A stretch of 64,000 nucleotides of DNA from Zizania palustris (GCA_019279435.1 JAAALK010000286.1:41539712-41603711), one strand, 5' to 3'; positions 9,920-22,049 are shown, counted from the stretch's first letter. Notes: a model not told the origin generated them from the letters alone. Translations and numbers: made by a program.

Positions 9920-12900
9920 TGTAACAGCCCCAGAATTAAAAGTAAAATAAAAATGAGAAAAAATAAATTTTCTGGAATAAAAGGATTTATTTAATTAAAG
10001 AAAAGGCTAAAAGAACCCAATTAAAGCAAAACAGGGAGAAATATTTCAAACCTGAACCTGAAAAATTTATGGTGGAAACTAGAGGCCAAGAAATATTTTT
10101 GAGAATTTTTACAAAATTTTTCCCACAGAGCTTCAAGCCTTAAGCAAATATTTGAATTTCTAGAATTAAATTTAATGGAAAATACAATTTCAATAGTATT
10201 GGGCCGCCTCCCTCCTTTCCTCCCTCGGCCCAGCCCAGCCCGATGCCCGAGCCACTGACAGGCGAGGCCGCCCTGTCGGCGCCTCTCGCCCTCTCTCCCC
10301 GCACTCGCGCCCCGCTTGGGTCCACCGCCAGCCTCACACGCGCCCCCTCTGCCGCTGCCACGCCTGGCCCTCTTGTCATCCCCTCTCTCCTTCGCGCGCG
10401 TCCGCTGACAGGTGGGACCCACCTGTCAGTTCTGTCTTCCCCGTTAGAAACCCTCCCCCTTTCCTTAATCCGGTGCCCCTCCCTTCCAAATCTGCCGTCG
10501 GCCGCCCGGATCTACCAAATCGAGCTCACACCATGACTTGCCATTCTCCGGTGATCTGTTTCCCCCTAAAACCAACGCTGATCCGGCCATATGGAAGCCA
10601 CCCGAGCGCTTGGAAGGTTCGCCGAAGTAAAAATGGAAGCCCCTCGGGTTTCCCTCCCTCCGCCTTCCATTCACGCCGCCGACGAGCCTATAAAAGCCCC
10701 TGGCCTCACCGCATTTCGCCCACACCGACATCGCTCAAGCCCTCACCGTCCCGAGCTGCCGCCTCTTTTTTCCAGTTTTCTCCCCTGCCTCGGCTCCGGC
10801 AGCCCTTCGCCGGCGCCACAGGCCCCCGCCGCCCTCGCCGACGGCACCAACCGGACCAGCGACGCCGCCCCGTCCTCGGCCACACCTCCGTTAAGCCGGA
10901 CCACCGCTGGAGCTCGCCGTCGCCATCAATCCGAGGCTTCCTCGCTGCCACTGCTCGCAGCCGGTGCCGTCCTCTCACCGCCGACCCCTATTTTGGGTAT
11001 AATCGGACTCCCTATCCTATTCTCTATCCATTTTAGCGATCGGATCGTGCTTAGGGCCCTCATCGCCGCCGCCGCGCCCGCACCCGTGCGCCATCTCGCC
11101 GGAGAAGACGGCGAAGTCACGTGCCGTGCCGATTTTGATCGTGGTCGTCGGATGCCGCACGAACGGCCACGATTAGAACCCAAGATCAAGGGCCCAGATT
11201 GCCTTGACCGGAGTTGACCGGTATCGGCCAATCTGAGCCCTCCAATCTCATTTAAGCCTCCCGCCCTGCCGCTAGCCTTCGGATCTGGATCGGACGGTGG
11301 GTTCGGTGGGTTCGGTCCACCGTGGACCAGAGCTGTTTTAATTCAGAAAAATGATTTTAGAAATTCTAGAAAATAGTTTACACTTCAAAAATTCATATCT
11401 TGCTCAAATTAACCCCAAATTTGACCACTTCAATTCTGGAAAATTTGTCTTCTTATTCTCTACACTTTTATTCAATAAAAACAATATGTTTATTTGGCAC
11501 ATAATATTCTTATTAAATAATCAAAAAAAGTCCCCTTTAGGATTTAATTAATATTTCATTTAAATAATTCAGAAAGACCCTTAAAATTTACATATTAATT
11601 TCAGAAGACACCATGACTCCATTTCACTGTTTTTAATACAATAAAAATAGAATGTTCATTGTGCCCATCTCATTAAATAATACTTCAAAGGCCCTTTTTA
11701 GGATAAGAAATCAATTCAGATACTAAAAAGTCAACACTTTATAAGCATATCCTAAAAACTTATATAATAACTTCAGAAGACCTAATAATTTAATTTCACT
11801 CTTTTTACTGCAATAAAAACATTAAGGCTATTTTATACCTTTTACTTCATCACTAAAAAGGGAAAATAAAAACCCCCTTAGAAAAATACTTATACCAATT
11901 TATAAAATTCAGAAACCTCTTTAAAACTTGATCTTAAAATATTTAAGTAATAATCTCATAAAATTTAACACTCTATCTCCTTTACTTAATCCAACAAGAA
12001 CATGTATGTTTGTATGATTGATTTTGGATTGTTTATTGAATGTTGTGTTTACTTTTCCGTATCGAGAAGACTACATCGTCGTCGACGATCTGGAGTCTTA
12101 TCCCGAGGTTCCACCTTCACCATTCGCGGATCAAGGCAAGTCACAGAACCCTCCTATGGAAATAGTTGATCATCATTGAGCCCAGTTTTTCATAATTACC
12201 GCTATAACTCATAGGAATTAAATATTGCATTAGTCTGTTATCAAGCCCTACATTATATTTATTAGATCCCCGTCCTTGTGTGTAAACCCAAGCCATGCTT
12301 ATTGAGCCTGAACTCCTTGTCACTCTACAATATTATATTAGCTAGTGTCCAATATACCGACACAACTGCTATAGGATAAAAAGAATGAGTCGTAGATAGA
12401 TGGATTCTACTATATGATTTTCCCCGTTATTCTCATCTCTGGACTCTGTGGAGTTGGCTAAGTTATAAGTATGGTGGGTTCCGGGTGCAATCTAGGGCAT
12501 TGGTTGGTCACACCCGGGGAACTATAAGGACCGGTCTGCGGGATCCGTTGCAAAGCACTTCCGTACTAACCACAAGTCTAGTGGGTAAGTCCTAACTAGA
12601 GGTATGGATCGTACCAACTTGGAACACCATAGTGGAGGGGTACAAGGGGCAAGCCTGCGGGTGACTTGTACCGACGTGGCTCAAGGGGGGGTATGGCGTG
12701 GCCCGAAGTGACTGGGAAACCATACGAAACCTATAAGAGGGTGTTATCGAATTGGTGCGTTCCATGCTGAAGGTTTTGGCACGAGCTTCTCATGATAGGA
12801 GTCATTTAACACACTGCGGTGTGCGGGAAATGAGTGCCTTGTGGGTACAGTAGTACACCTCTGATCAGAGTTATAAATCTTTTCGAAAAGTCGAGCCCAC

Positions 12901-13462
12901 GGTCAAGGGCGGGTTGTGTGACCTCTCGCAGTAAGTTTACTTTTATGTGAATTTTTGTGTTATTCATGGCATATAAGGACTGTTGAGCGAGGGTGGGCTG
13001 ACTGTACCCCTCGAGGTAGAAGATGACGAAAGATGATGCATGACTCATGTTTACTTTTCTGCAATAATAACTTGATTACATTAATTGCTTTACAAATTGT
13101 GCTTTTCCGCAAAAGTAAGCCACTACCTTCCTTGTTATTACCTTGCATTATAATTGCATTCGGTGGCTTGCTGAGTACGATTGTACTCACCCCCGTTGAC
13201 TTACACCACCAGAGGCAGTCTACTACGAGGAGGGCGAAGGTCTGGAGTAGCGACCCAGTCAAGGCACGAGACTGGAAGAAGGCGTTCATCTAGAGGATTT
13301 ATTTTACTAGTTTCTCCTTTATTTAACTCTTTTGTATTAATATGGTCTACGAACCATGATTGATTGGCATATTGTACGCAGTCATGTGATGAACGTCTTG
13401 TATTTATTGATTTTCTATGGAATTTCAATAAATCCCCGGTTTTATTAAATCGGGGCATGACA
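9920..13462 (+). mobile_element. 3.5-kb solo LTR (long-LTR gypsy type), GAGAT duplication
   Basis: It begins TGTAACAGCCCC and ends GGGGCATGACA, an imperfect inverted terminal pair with TG...CA ends. GAGAT flanks it at 9915-9919 and 13463-13467. No primer site, coding region or second LTR lies inside, so it is a recombined solo LTR. A GC-rich, CT-rich block at 10200-11340 has open frames on both strands that look compositional. An AT-rich block follows. Near the right end lies a CTTGCTGAGTACGATTGTACTC hairpin that recurs in the other long solo LTR. The insertion splits the start codon of the element C reading frame. Confidence 0.85.
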
Positions 13463-13465
13463 GAG

Positions 13466-13798
13466 ATGGAGTCAAGGGATTCGTTCTCGATGCCAAAGGC
13501 GTGCTGGTGGTGGCCGGTACATGGTGGCATCGAAGCTTCGGTGGGCATGAGTCTCCTAGAGAAGAAGATGGTGTTCATTGCCGACGGGCATGTATCGCTT
13601 AGAGGAGGCGTTTGTGTGCTGAAGAAGATGGTCATAGAGGCGGCCGCAATGACGTGTGTCACTGAAGAAGGAGGCATGCTGGTGTTGGCGTTTGTCACCA
13701 GCGGGGGGAGCGTGCAGTGGCAATGCATTGCTCAGCTCAATGGCAGCGACAAGCATGGCGGCTGTGGCCGGTGCGACTTGATGGCAAGTCAAGATTAG
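13466..13798 (+). CDS. Small ORF in the interior of element C (110 codons)
   Basis: An ATG formed exactly at the right edge of the solo-LTR duplication opens a stop-free frame that begins MESRDSFSMPKACWWW and ends LMASQD before TAG. Before the solo LTR inserted, the ATG followed a purine-rich leader just downstream of the primer site, the normal place for a gag start. The product would be about 12 kDa with clustered Trp, Met and Gly/Cys residues. It has no zinc knuckle, protease or other gag-pol motif that I recognise. It may be a captured host exon or chance. A purine tract (AGATTAGGGGGAAGA) follows directly and abuts the 3' LTR. Confidence 0.4.
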   Translation: MESRDSFSMPKACWWWPVHGGIEASVGMSLLEKKMVFIADGHVSLRGGVCVLKKMVIEAAAMTCVTEEGGMLVLAFVTSGGSVQWQCIAQLNGSDKHGGCGRCDLMASQD

Positions 13799-13807
13799 GG
13801 GGAAGAT

Positions 13808-13846
13808 TGTTACCACTAATCTTGACATAGGTTGATCGAGTCTAAT
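13808..13846 (+). repeat. 3' LTR of element C, first part
   Basis: It begins TGTTACCACTAATCTTGACATAG, matching the start of the 5' LTR at 8379. It is broken after CTAAT by the copia insertion and resumes at 24686. Confidence 0.8.
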
Positions 13847-15880
13847 TGTTGGACCGGAAACGGCGACCAGAGGGGGGGTGAATGGGAGCTTTTAAAATTT
13901 TAGACTAAAAATAGCCTTCTGTTTTAATTCTGTTTTCTGCGGAACAGGCTTCGAACACACCCTTCGAAGTTTTCGTTCGGAGGTATTTTACAGCTCCAAA
14001 AACAGGCTTCGCAAGGAGCAAAAGTTCGAAGCCAAGAAGACTTCGATCCACTCACAACCCCAAAAATTCAGCTCTGCTAAGTCAGTGCAGGCTCCGCACA
14101 CAGGGTGCCTTCGAGCAGGCTTCGCACCTCGACCCCTTCGCAAGAGCGGACTTCCCTCTGAGGACTTCGATCAAATACTCAGCGACAGCAACTGGTGCTA
14201 GGCTTCGTACTTCGAAGGTCTAAACACACACTGAACAGACTTCGCCGAGGACTTAAACACGGGAAGAAAACGGGCTTCGACTCAAGTCAAACAGTGCTTT
14301 GCTAGTAATCAGAGAGGTCTAGCCTCCAGTTTACACAGAGCGATCAGACACTGAAAAACACACACTTCTCACAAACAGACTTCTCACACACTTCTCCAGA
14401 CGATTCAAAACACAACTTCACTCAGGAAGAAGAAGGTGTATAGAGAAATCAAAGCAAGCAGTGCAACACAGAATACAAGTTCAAGCACAAATGAGAATAG
14501 AATCAAAGTTTCATTACTTGAACAGGGAACACAAAAAGAACTCACAGACTGAATACAACATGTGTGGCAGCTAGCACAGGAGCTCAAAAATGACTGCTCA
14601 AAGTGTTGATGTGACCTAGCTAGCCTCCACTATTTATAGGCACTATTCAGCCTTATGAATAGACTACTTCACCCCTAGGGTTTACACCGGTTTTGTCTCA
14701 TCAGAACAGGGGGGTACAGCTGGTAGTCTACTTTATTTGGAGGCTTCTTTTGTCAGCTTCGCAGAGGGGACAGCACCAGCTTTTGCAGAGCAGACGCGGT
14801 CAGCCTTTGCAGTTTTGGACCCTTCTAAAGCCCCCCTTCGCACGCGAGGGGTGCGGTAGCTTCGGTGAGAAGCCTAGAGCCTGACGGCCTTCGCTTCACC
14901 GAAGTCAGCCTTCGATACAGAGACAGTTTTGAGCCGAAGCAGTCAAAGCCCTTGGGCCTTCGCACCAACACCTTCGGAGTGGACCACCACGGCTTCGCAG
15001 CTTCTCCCAGCTCGAACTCCGTCAGTCCGTGTACCGAAGCCATGCATGGCCGAAGTACCTCAAGTCAGCCTCACTCCAGAGGCAGCCTCACTCTGGAGTC
15101 AGCTTCACTGTGAAGCCATCCTCACTTTCGGAGTACCACCCTTCGAAGTCCCTCCTTCGTCCAAGGCCTCCGCATGAAGCATTCCATAAGCACTTCGTCG
15201 CAGTGTCTCTCCCCGAGCACACTCCTCGACGATCCTCACCCAGACCATGCCTTCGATACACCTCGACTTCTGAGACCTTTGTCGGGTATACCTTCGAGTG
15301 CCTCCCTCCGAAGCACACTTCGAACGCCTTGCCTCATTGCTGAGGACTAGGTCCACCATACTCCGAAGTCACTCCATTCGGAGTACCCTTCGAAGTGCCT
15401 CACCTCCGAGGACTTCGTCTCAGAGTACCTTCACTTGGAGCCACACTCCGCACTTACTGCCTTCTCCTGGCGCACCTCGACCCGAGGTCCGACCTCGACC
15501 CCTTTGCAGCCTTCGTGACGGAGCTCCCTACTCCCCTGGCATCAAGCCTCCCGCTTGACCCAGGTTCACTTGCTACGAACCGTCTGTCGCCTCCGAAGTC
15601 ACCTGCGCACCACAGACAAACAAACAAGTGTATCCAGTACCCCGGAGACCTCTCCGGGTAAGCAACCTCTGATACACACTCCGGTGTACCGCCCAAAGTA
15701 CCGAGACCTTCGGTACGACCAAGTCATCGTGTACTGTCGGACCCCTCCAACAGGCACACTCCGCTGCAACAGCTGCAGCAAACAGAGCCCACCGAACCCT
15801 TCGGAGGGACCCCTTCGAATCAGAGGATAAAAATTGTCAATCACTCATCACAGACTCCGAAACCAACCCTTGGTTTCTCA
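13847..15880 (-). repeat. 3' LTR of copia element B
   Basis: This 2034-bp LTR ends (plus strand) at TTTCTCA just before the purine tract. It is unusually dense in CTTCGAAG, CTTCGGAG and CTCCGAAG words, especially at 13940-14280 and 14740-15800. The open frames inside it are compositional and recur in the other LTR. Confidence 0.9.
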
Positions 15881-16918
15881 ATCTCCCCCTTGATGAGTGC
15901 ATTGACAACCAAATTCAAGTTCAAGAAAAATTTGAAAAATTTCAGCACACAAGTGACCATAAAAACTCAGAAACGAGCCAAATCATGTCACTTGACAAAA
16001 GAATTTTCCTCCCCCTTTTTCAACAGAGTAAAAGCACCTTCGGCAAATCTTTCCCTTTGCAAGATAAAACTCCCCCGGAGTTATTTTACCTCTTGGTACA
16101 GAGAACTCAAAAATTTCTCCCCCTTTGGCAATACAAGAATCAAAGAGCATTCAAAAGATGCAAAGCTTTGAAATGGGAAGAATTGCAAAGACATATAAAG
16201 CAAAAATATGCCAACAATAATACCAATTTTCATGTGCTCAGCTCAATTTAACATTCTCTAAAAACATGATGACAACATGTGATTTTATCAATTTGAAATA
16301 AAAGCATCACCACTCAATCAAGGTAACTAGACAAGTAGAAGCAGGGACTGCGCAAAACTAGTCAATTTCTACTCTAGACAGACAAGTCCAGTTCAAATGG
16401 AGCATTAAAAGCAAACTTGATGATCAAATCTTAAGGCGGTGATTTTGGCATACACTTCGCTATCCCAGTTCAGACCAATGTGCAATCGTAAGCAGTCTAG
16501 AATAGGGTAGTGCGACAAACAAACCCACCTGGATCTTTTTGCTTTGAAGCATGCAAATCATGGATTTTTGGAATTTGAATTAAGTGAACAAATTGATTAG
16601 AACTTTATGAATATCCATGAGTAAGTAACACAATTTTTCAAGTTGCAATGTTTAGCATCCAGAGAAAAGGAGTCTTGCTATCAAGCAGATAAAAGATATC
16701 TAAAGCAGTCCTGCCTAAACATGCTAGATTCAAGACTAAGCAGTGAGCATGATTTGATTTTGGAAAGAAGAATCATGCACATAATGTTTCAGACATATTA
16801 AATAGAGCTGAGCTGACATGATTTCATGAATTAAAATCAGGCATATAAGTGCAGAAGATGTAAATGCAATTTCACACACAGTGAGCCTATGCAAGACAAT
16901 AAAAATTTGCTCCCCCTC
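15881..16918 (-). other. Non-coding 3' region of element B with repeated purine tracts
   Basis: Between the pol stop and the 3' LTR there is no credible frame. Minus-strand AAAGGGGGAG-type tracts occur near 15883, 16010, 16071, 16117 and 16911 (seen as CTCCCCC on the plus strand). The one at 15883 directly adjoins the LTR and is the likely plus-strand primer. The others resemble internal extra copies. Confidence 0.7.
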
Positions 16919-17939
16919 ACAAGATGCCGTAAAGGTGACAAACACCAAGTTCCCCACGCAAGTAGGGAAAACGAGAAGCATCGAGGGGTTTTGTGAAAAT
17001 ATCGGCAAGCTGGTGTTGGGTATCAACATATTGAAGTTCAATATCACCCTTCTCATTATGATCTCTGAGAAAATGATATCGCACATCAATGTGTTTGGTT
17101 CTGGAGTGCTGAACCGGGTTGTTTGCAATACAAATAGCACTAGTGTTATCACAGAAAAGTGGAACACTCTTATAATCTAACCCGAAATCCCGCAAAGTGG
17201 AAACCATCCACAAAATCTGAGAGCAACAGCTAGCTGCAGCAACATATTCGGCCTCGGCCGTCGATTGTGCAACACTAGACTGTTTGCGGGAAGACCAGCA
17301 AACCAGTGATGTACCCAGAAAATGAAAAGTACCAGAGGTACTCTTCCTATCAATCCTACACCCAGCAAAATCCGCATCGGAATAACCTCGAAGACACAAA
17401 GAGGAAGACGCTGAATACCAAATGTCGAATTCTAAGGTATGTTTGAGATACCTGAGAATGCGCTTTATCGCTTGGCGGTGCGAAGCTCGTGGTGAAGCCT
17501 GAAAACGAGCGCATAGACACACTGCAAAGTGTATGTATGGCCTCGTAGCAGTTAAGTAGAGGAGGGAGCCGATCATGCTTTGGAACTCCTTCTGATCTAC
17601 GGCTTCTCCATCTTCGTCAGGATCCAATGCTACAGATGTAGCCATTGGAGTGGCGAGTGGCTTCGCATCAGCCATGTCGAATTTCTTGAGCAGGTCCGTG
17701 GTGTACTTCGTCTGGTGAACGAAAGTACCTTGTTTGCTTTGCTTGATTTGCAAACCAAGGAAAAAAGTGAGTTCGCCCATCATGGACATCTCAAACTCCC
17801 TGCTCATGGCATCTGCAAACTCGGCAACCAAACCATGAGAAGAGCCACCGAAGATGATATCATCCACATAAATCTGAACTAGCAGGAATTCTTTGCCATG
17901 CTTGAGAGTGAACAGGGTTTTATCAACAGATCCCATCAA
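16917..17939 (-). pseudogene. Element B pol: end of reverse transcriptase and RNase H
   Basis: The frame opens in RT with the copia catalytic box YVDDIIFGG (residues about 25-33). It continues through the RT thumb-like FFLGLQIKQ block and the MIGSLLYLTATRP connector into RNase H with TAEAEYVAAAS, LFCDNTSA and the final KHIDVRYHFLRDH and LADIFTKPL blocks. It ends at a TAG at 16917-16919. The frame itself is intact, but it is separated from upstream RT by a one-base deletion. It matches the open copy at 61958-64000 along its length. Confidence 0.9.
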
Positions 17940-18817
17940 ATACCCCCGCTCAAGCAGAAAAGACTTAAGTCTATCATACCATGCCCGAGGGGCCTGCTTG
18001 AGTCCATAAAGAGCCTTATGAAGTTTAAGGACTTTATGTGGGTATTTGGGGTTTTCAAAGCCAGGGGTTGTTTTACATAAACATCTTCGCCTATGAAGCC
18101 ATTAAGAAAAGCACTTTTGACATCCATTTGATAGAGTTTGAATCCTCGGGATGTCGCAAATGCAAGTAAAATCCTAATGGCCTCAAGACGAGCAACAGGT
18201 GCAAAAGTTTTAGTAAAATCAATCCCTTCTAATTGAGAATAACACTGAGCTACAATTCTAGCCTTGTTTCTAACTACAGTCCCATCCTCCCCTTGTTTGT
18301 TTTTGAAAATCCATTTTGTTCCAATGAAATGAACATGTGGTGGAGGATCAACTAAAGTCCAGACTTGGTTTCTCTCAAAATTTTCAAGTTCTTCATGCAG
18401 GGCATTGATCCAACTAGAATCAAAAAGTGCATGACTAACATCTAAGGGCTCAAAAGAAGCAACAAAAGTGGAATCAATGAAATGAGCATGAGAACGTGTT
18501 ACCCTTTGATCAAGCTCGTCAATGATCTGCTCGGGAGGATGCATCCTTTGAACATGATGTGGAGCCTCGTGGCAGGGATGCAGTCTCCCCCTCAACTTGT
18601 GTGTTGGAGTGGTCCAAGATGACCGATGTCGAGGTAGTTTCTTTGGGACCTTGTGCCGAAGTGGTTGAAGCGGGGTCGGCTTCGGGGGTTGATGTCGAGG
18701 GAAGTAGGGGTTCATCCTCGAAATCTCTGGGATCTTCTTCTTCGAAGATGGTTTATTCCATGTCGTGTTCATTTGCCTGTTCAAAGGTAGAACTAACAGA
18801 GGGGGTTGATTCATCAA
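17936..18817 (-). pseudogene. Element B pol: reverse transcriptase N-terminal part, frameshifted
   Basis: It carries the RT fingers/palm start (VHFIGTKWIFKNKQGEDGT, ARLEAIRILLAFATSRGFKL, MDVKSAFLNGFIGEDVYVKQ). Near 18063 the plus strand has four G where the related open copy (63110 region) has five. This single-base deletion sends the frame into unrelated residues before it ends, and RT continues in the 16917-17939 frame. The first ~60 residues are also out of frame with the expected IN-RT linker. Confidence 0.8.
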
Positions 18818-19535
18818 AAGTCACATCACATAAGTCGATGACAGTGTTAGTTTCCAAATTATAAACACGATAAGAATGACCATGTGAAGTGTAACCCAAA
18901 AAGATCCCGTCAGAAGAACGCGACTCAAATTTGTCCAAATTTCCACGTTTTAGGATAAAGCACCGACAACCAAAAACTCGAAGATGAGTAACTTTGGGTT
19001 GTCTCCCAAAACGTAGCTCATAAGATGTCAAGTTCAAAATTGAGCGCAAGAAGATTCGGTTTGAGATGTAACAAGCAGTGTTCATGGCCTCAGCCCAGGA
19101 TTTTCTAGGAGTCCTATGCTCATCGAGCATCGTCCTAGCCATCTCAACCAAATTGCGGTTCTTTCTCTCAACAACACCATTCTGTTGAGGAACCCGTGGA
19201 GCAGAGAATTGATATTCTATGCCATGCTCCATGCAAAAGTCAACAAAGAGACTGTTCTTGAACTCAGTGCCATTATCACTTCGAATGAATTTCAATGCAC
19301 CAGGGAGTTCAGTGAAAAATCTCAAAGCCAAGCTCCGAAAGTGTGAAAACACTTCATCCTTGCTGGCAAGAAAGAAGACCCAAGAGTAGCGAGAGAAATC
19401 GTCGACAATGACTAACACATACCACTTGCCACCTAAAGAACTAACCCGAGAAGGACCTACAGTGTCCATGTGGAGAAGTTCTCCGAATTGTTCAGTCATC
19501 ACAGTGGTGACTGGCGAGTGCGAAGCGGCAATCAT
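18753..19535 (-). pseudogene. Element B pol: integrase core
   Basis: This is retroviral-type integrase, which inserts the cDNA into the genome. The catalytic triad is visible: D in LLHMDTVGPSR, D in RSDNGTEFKN and E in NGVVERKNRNL. It is followed by the copia GKSWAEAMNTACYISNR-type block and VFGCRCFILKRG. An in-frame TGA at about 19542 (CGA-to-TGA type) separates it from the GAG-pre-integrase zinc-binding part upstream, so a complete polyprotein cannot be made. Confidence 0.85.
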
Positions 19536-19544
19536 TTTTCCATG

Positions 19545-20084
19545 TCAACATGGAGCGCAAACTAAATTCTTCTCAAACTTGAGCTTGGGCAATCCTCGGA
19601 TCAGACCTAGGGCACTCAGGTGAGCAAGCAACTCAAAGCTCATATGCCCTAGTCTCCTATGCCACTTCCAAAGCTCAGAAGTAGAATATGCAACAAGACA
19701 ATGAGAAGAACCAGATGACTCAGAAAAATCAGCTCCAAAAACTCTCCCAACTCTAAAGATCTTACAAACAACAACGCCATCAGAATTGAGTACTTGCCAA
19801 GTATCGCGATGGAATCGCACTTCGAAGCCCTCATCAAGCAATTGAGATACAGAAAGCAAATTGTATCCCAAATTTTCAACCAATGCAACATCTTTGAGAG
19901 TGAAATTTGAGTTGATTCTTACCACACCTTTACCTTTCACTCTACTCCTTCGATTGTTCCCGAAGGTGATATGTTCCTTTTGCTTGGTTGTGGTGAGGCT
20001 GGAGAACCATGATGCATCTCCGGTCATATGGCGCGAACAATTGGAGTTCATGATCCACGTGCCCTCCAGGCCTCGATCTGGCAC
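19545..20084 (-). pseudogene. Element B pol: aspartic protease and GAG-pre-integrase
   Basis: The protease start reads WIMNSNCSRHMTGD, where copia elements carry an Asp-Ser-Gly active site. Both the Asp and the Gly are replaced by Asn, so the protease is predicted dead. Downstream, NLLSVSQLLDEGFEV and the HRRLGHMSFELL (H...H) block mark the pre-integrase region. It is followed by the CxxC end cut by TGA. A TAG at 20085-20087 (CAG-to-TAG type) closes the frame from gag into protease. Confidence 0.85.
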
Positions 20085-20307
20085 CTACAGATGATAAGAT
20101 AATCTTGATCGCTCAGTGCTGGGGTGAGTGAATACATGACGAGGCATCCAGCACTGAGTGATACGAGTAGTAGGCACAGTAAAAGTAGATTGTCTACACA
20201 CAGGATAATCAGAATGATGCAAAGTGTGAGGTCTACCTACATGCTGTGATCTAAAAGCATGACGAGGTCTCCTACTCTGACGAGGTACAAAGCTACTCGC
20301 TTGGGGT

Positions 20308-22008
20308 CTACCACCATATGGAACATGGTGAACACCTCGAGGAGAAAAATCTCCGAGAAGTACGAGGAGCCTCAAAAACAGGACGAGAGTAAAACTCAGA
20401 CTCATGCATACCTAAAGATGGGTAGTGCATGTTCTGGAACATCATCGCCTGAGAGCGTCGCTCATCCTTGATGCGACGAAAACAGAACCCAACCAAGTGA
20501 CCCGCCCTCTGACAGTAGGAACAATGAAAAACTCTCCTAGGAGCGCTCTCATGGGTCATAGGAGCAATTCTCACAGGCTCCTTGGACTTCTGCTGTGTGG
20601 TTTTCTTGGGAGGAATTTTCTTGGCATGAGGAGTGGTTTTCTTTGGGGTTTGGGTAGGCTTTTTGGCTGATGGTGTGTCTAACAGAACTCTCTCTTTCTC
20701 TAAGGTAGTGGGTGAGGTAAAAACAGTTTTGTTTTCATTATCTGAAGTAATCCTCTCAATACCCAATCCTAGAGCTAACCCTGCTCTGTCAACACACATC
20801 TTGGTTTTGGCCAAGAGCAAGTCCATCCTACCCTTTCCCTCATTGCATTTTTTAACCACAGAAATAAGGTATTCATTTTCAGTCATGAGGTTCTCAGCTC
20901 GCTCTCTAATAGTGCCTAGCTGGTCCTTAAGGGTTATGCAAGTGTCACACATAGGTTGCACATCCTTAGAACTACCAGCCCTCTCCAATCTAGCCTCTAA
21001 ATCATGAACATGCTTATCACGTAAATCAATACTCTCACATAATAAAGAATAGTTCATGCATTCATTTCTACCATGAGAACTAGAATCAACCATCAAAAGC
21101 TGCTTCTGTGCAGTCTCAAGCTCAGAAAGAGTTTGAGCATGCACAGAACGCAACTGAGCAAGCTCACCCATCACAACAGTGCAAGATTCACATTCAGCAT
21201 CATTAACCCTAGACTTAAGCATGGCATAATCAGTAGAAACAGATTCTAGCCTAAGTCTAAGGTCTTTTCTATCTCTAGCGGCTTGCACAAGTAATCTATC
21301 CTGACCAAGAACTACTTCATTCAGTTCATCTAATTTAATTGAAAGCTGGTCGTAGGATAGTGGTACCTCAGATGAGTCAAGCTCATCGCCGTTGTGATCG
21401 CTGTCGGCCATGAAGCAAAGGCTGGTGAAATCTCGTCCCTTCTTGTCCTTCTTCTCCTCCTTCCTTGGAGACTCCTCCTCCTTAGAGCTCGACTCCTTAG
21501 TTGAGGAAGTGTCGATGTCACTGAGAGCAGCAACAAATGCTCTGGAAGCGGCTTTGGCTAACCTCTTAGCCACCTTGTCGCGCTTGCCCTTCACAAAGGG
21601 TTTCCTCTCCTTTTTGTGGTATCTGGGGTGCTCACTCTCATCTCTCTTCTTGAGTTTTGGGCAATTGGCCTTGATGTGAGAAGTGTCACCATACTCAAAG
21701 CAACCACTAAAACCACCTCTCCTCTGATCCCGTCTCTCATGATGAAAACGGGTGAACCTTCTAGCAATGAGAGCAAGCTCATCATCATCCAGAGTATCCA
21801 CCTGCTCCTTAGTGACAGAGACCAAGGAGGATAGAGCAAAACCATCTGCAAGAACACAAGTGCCAGATGTGCTTGGTTCTGCAGTGGTGCCACGGCTAGT
21901 GCTAGAAACTAGTGCCAATGGCTGTGGCAAGGAGTTACTATGCACTGCAAGAGATGCCTTCGCAATCTCTATGGACTTCAGCTTGCTGAAGAGCTCATCA
22001 CAGGTCAA
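20308..22008 (-). pseudogene. Element B gag, central and C-terminal extension
   Basis: The 566-codon frame holds the gag tail. A first zinc knuckle at about residues 103-117 reads CFEYGDTSHIKANC, with its second Cys replaced by Tyr. A Lys/Glu-rich linker follows, then a long Leu/Glu-rich region (about residues 220-420) that looks like coiled coil. A Pro/Lys/Thr-rich stretch comes next, and a second, intact-looking knuckle CSYCQRAGHLVGFC lies at about residues 497-510. Such an extended gag with a second knuckle is seen in grass SIRE/Opie-type elements. The frame ends after a shift near 20330; the true continuation is in another frame down to 20085. Confidence 0.8.
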
Positions 22009-22049
22009 TGTGTCATAACCTGCGATCTCCTCAATGCTGGATATCTTTA

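Noticed and set aside
10243..11231. Several 80-208 codon open frames on both strands in GC-rich DNA
   Set aside because: They overlap each other on both strands, lie wholly inside a solo LTR, and read as low-complexity Pro/Arg/Ser/Ala. They are compositional frames, not genes.
14405..14587. 60-codon minus-strand frame repeated almost identically at 23166-23348
   Set aside because: The identity is simply that of the two LTRs of copia element B; no domain or context supports a protein.
15029..15660. Ser/Pro/Thr-rich frames of 80-104 codons, and similar ones at 23625-24456 and 59805-60787
   Set aside because: They recur in each copia LTR in several frames at once and come from the CTTCG/CCTCCG word composition.
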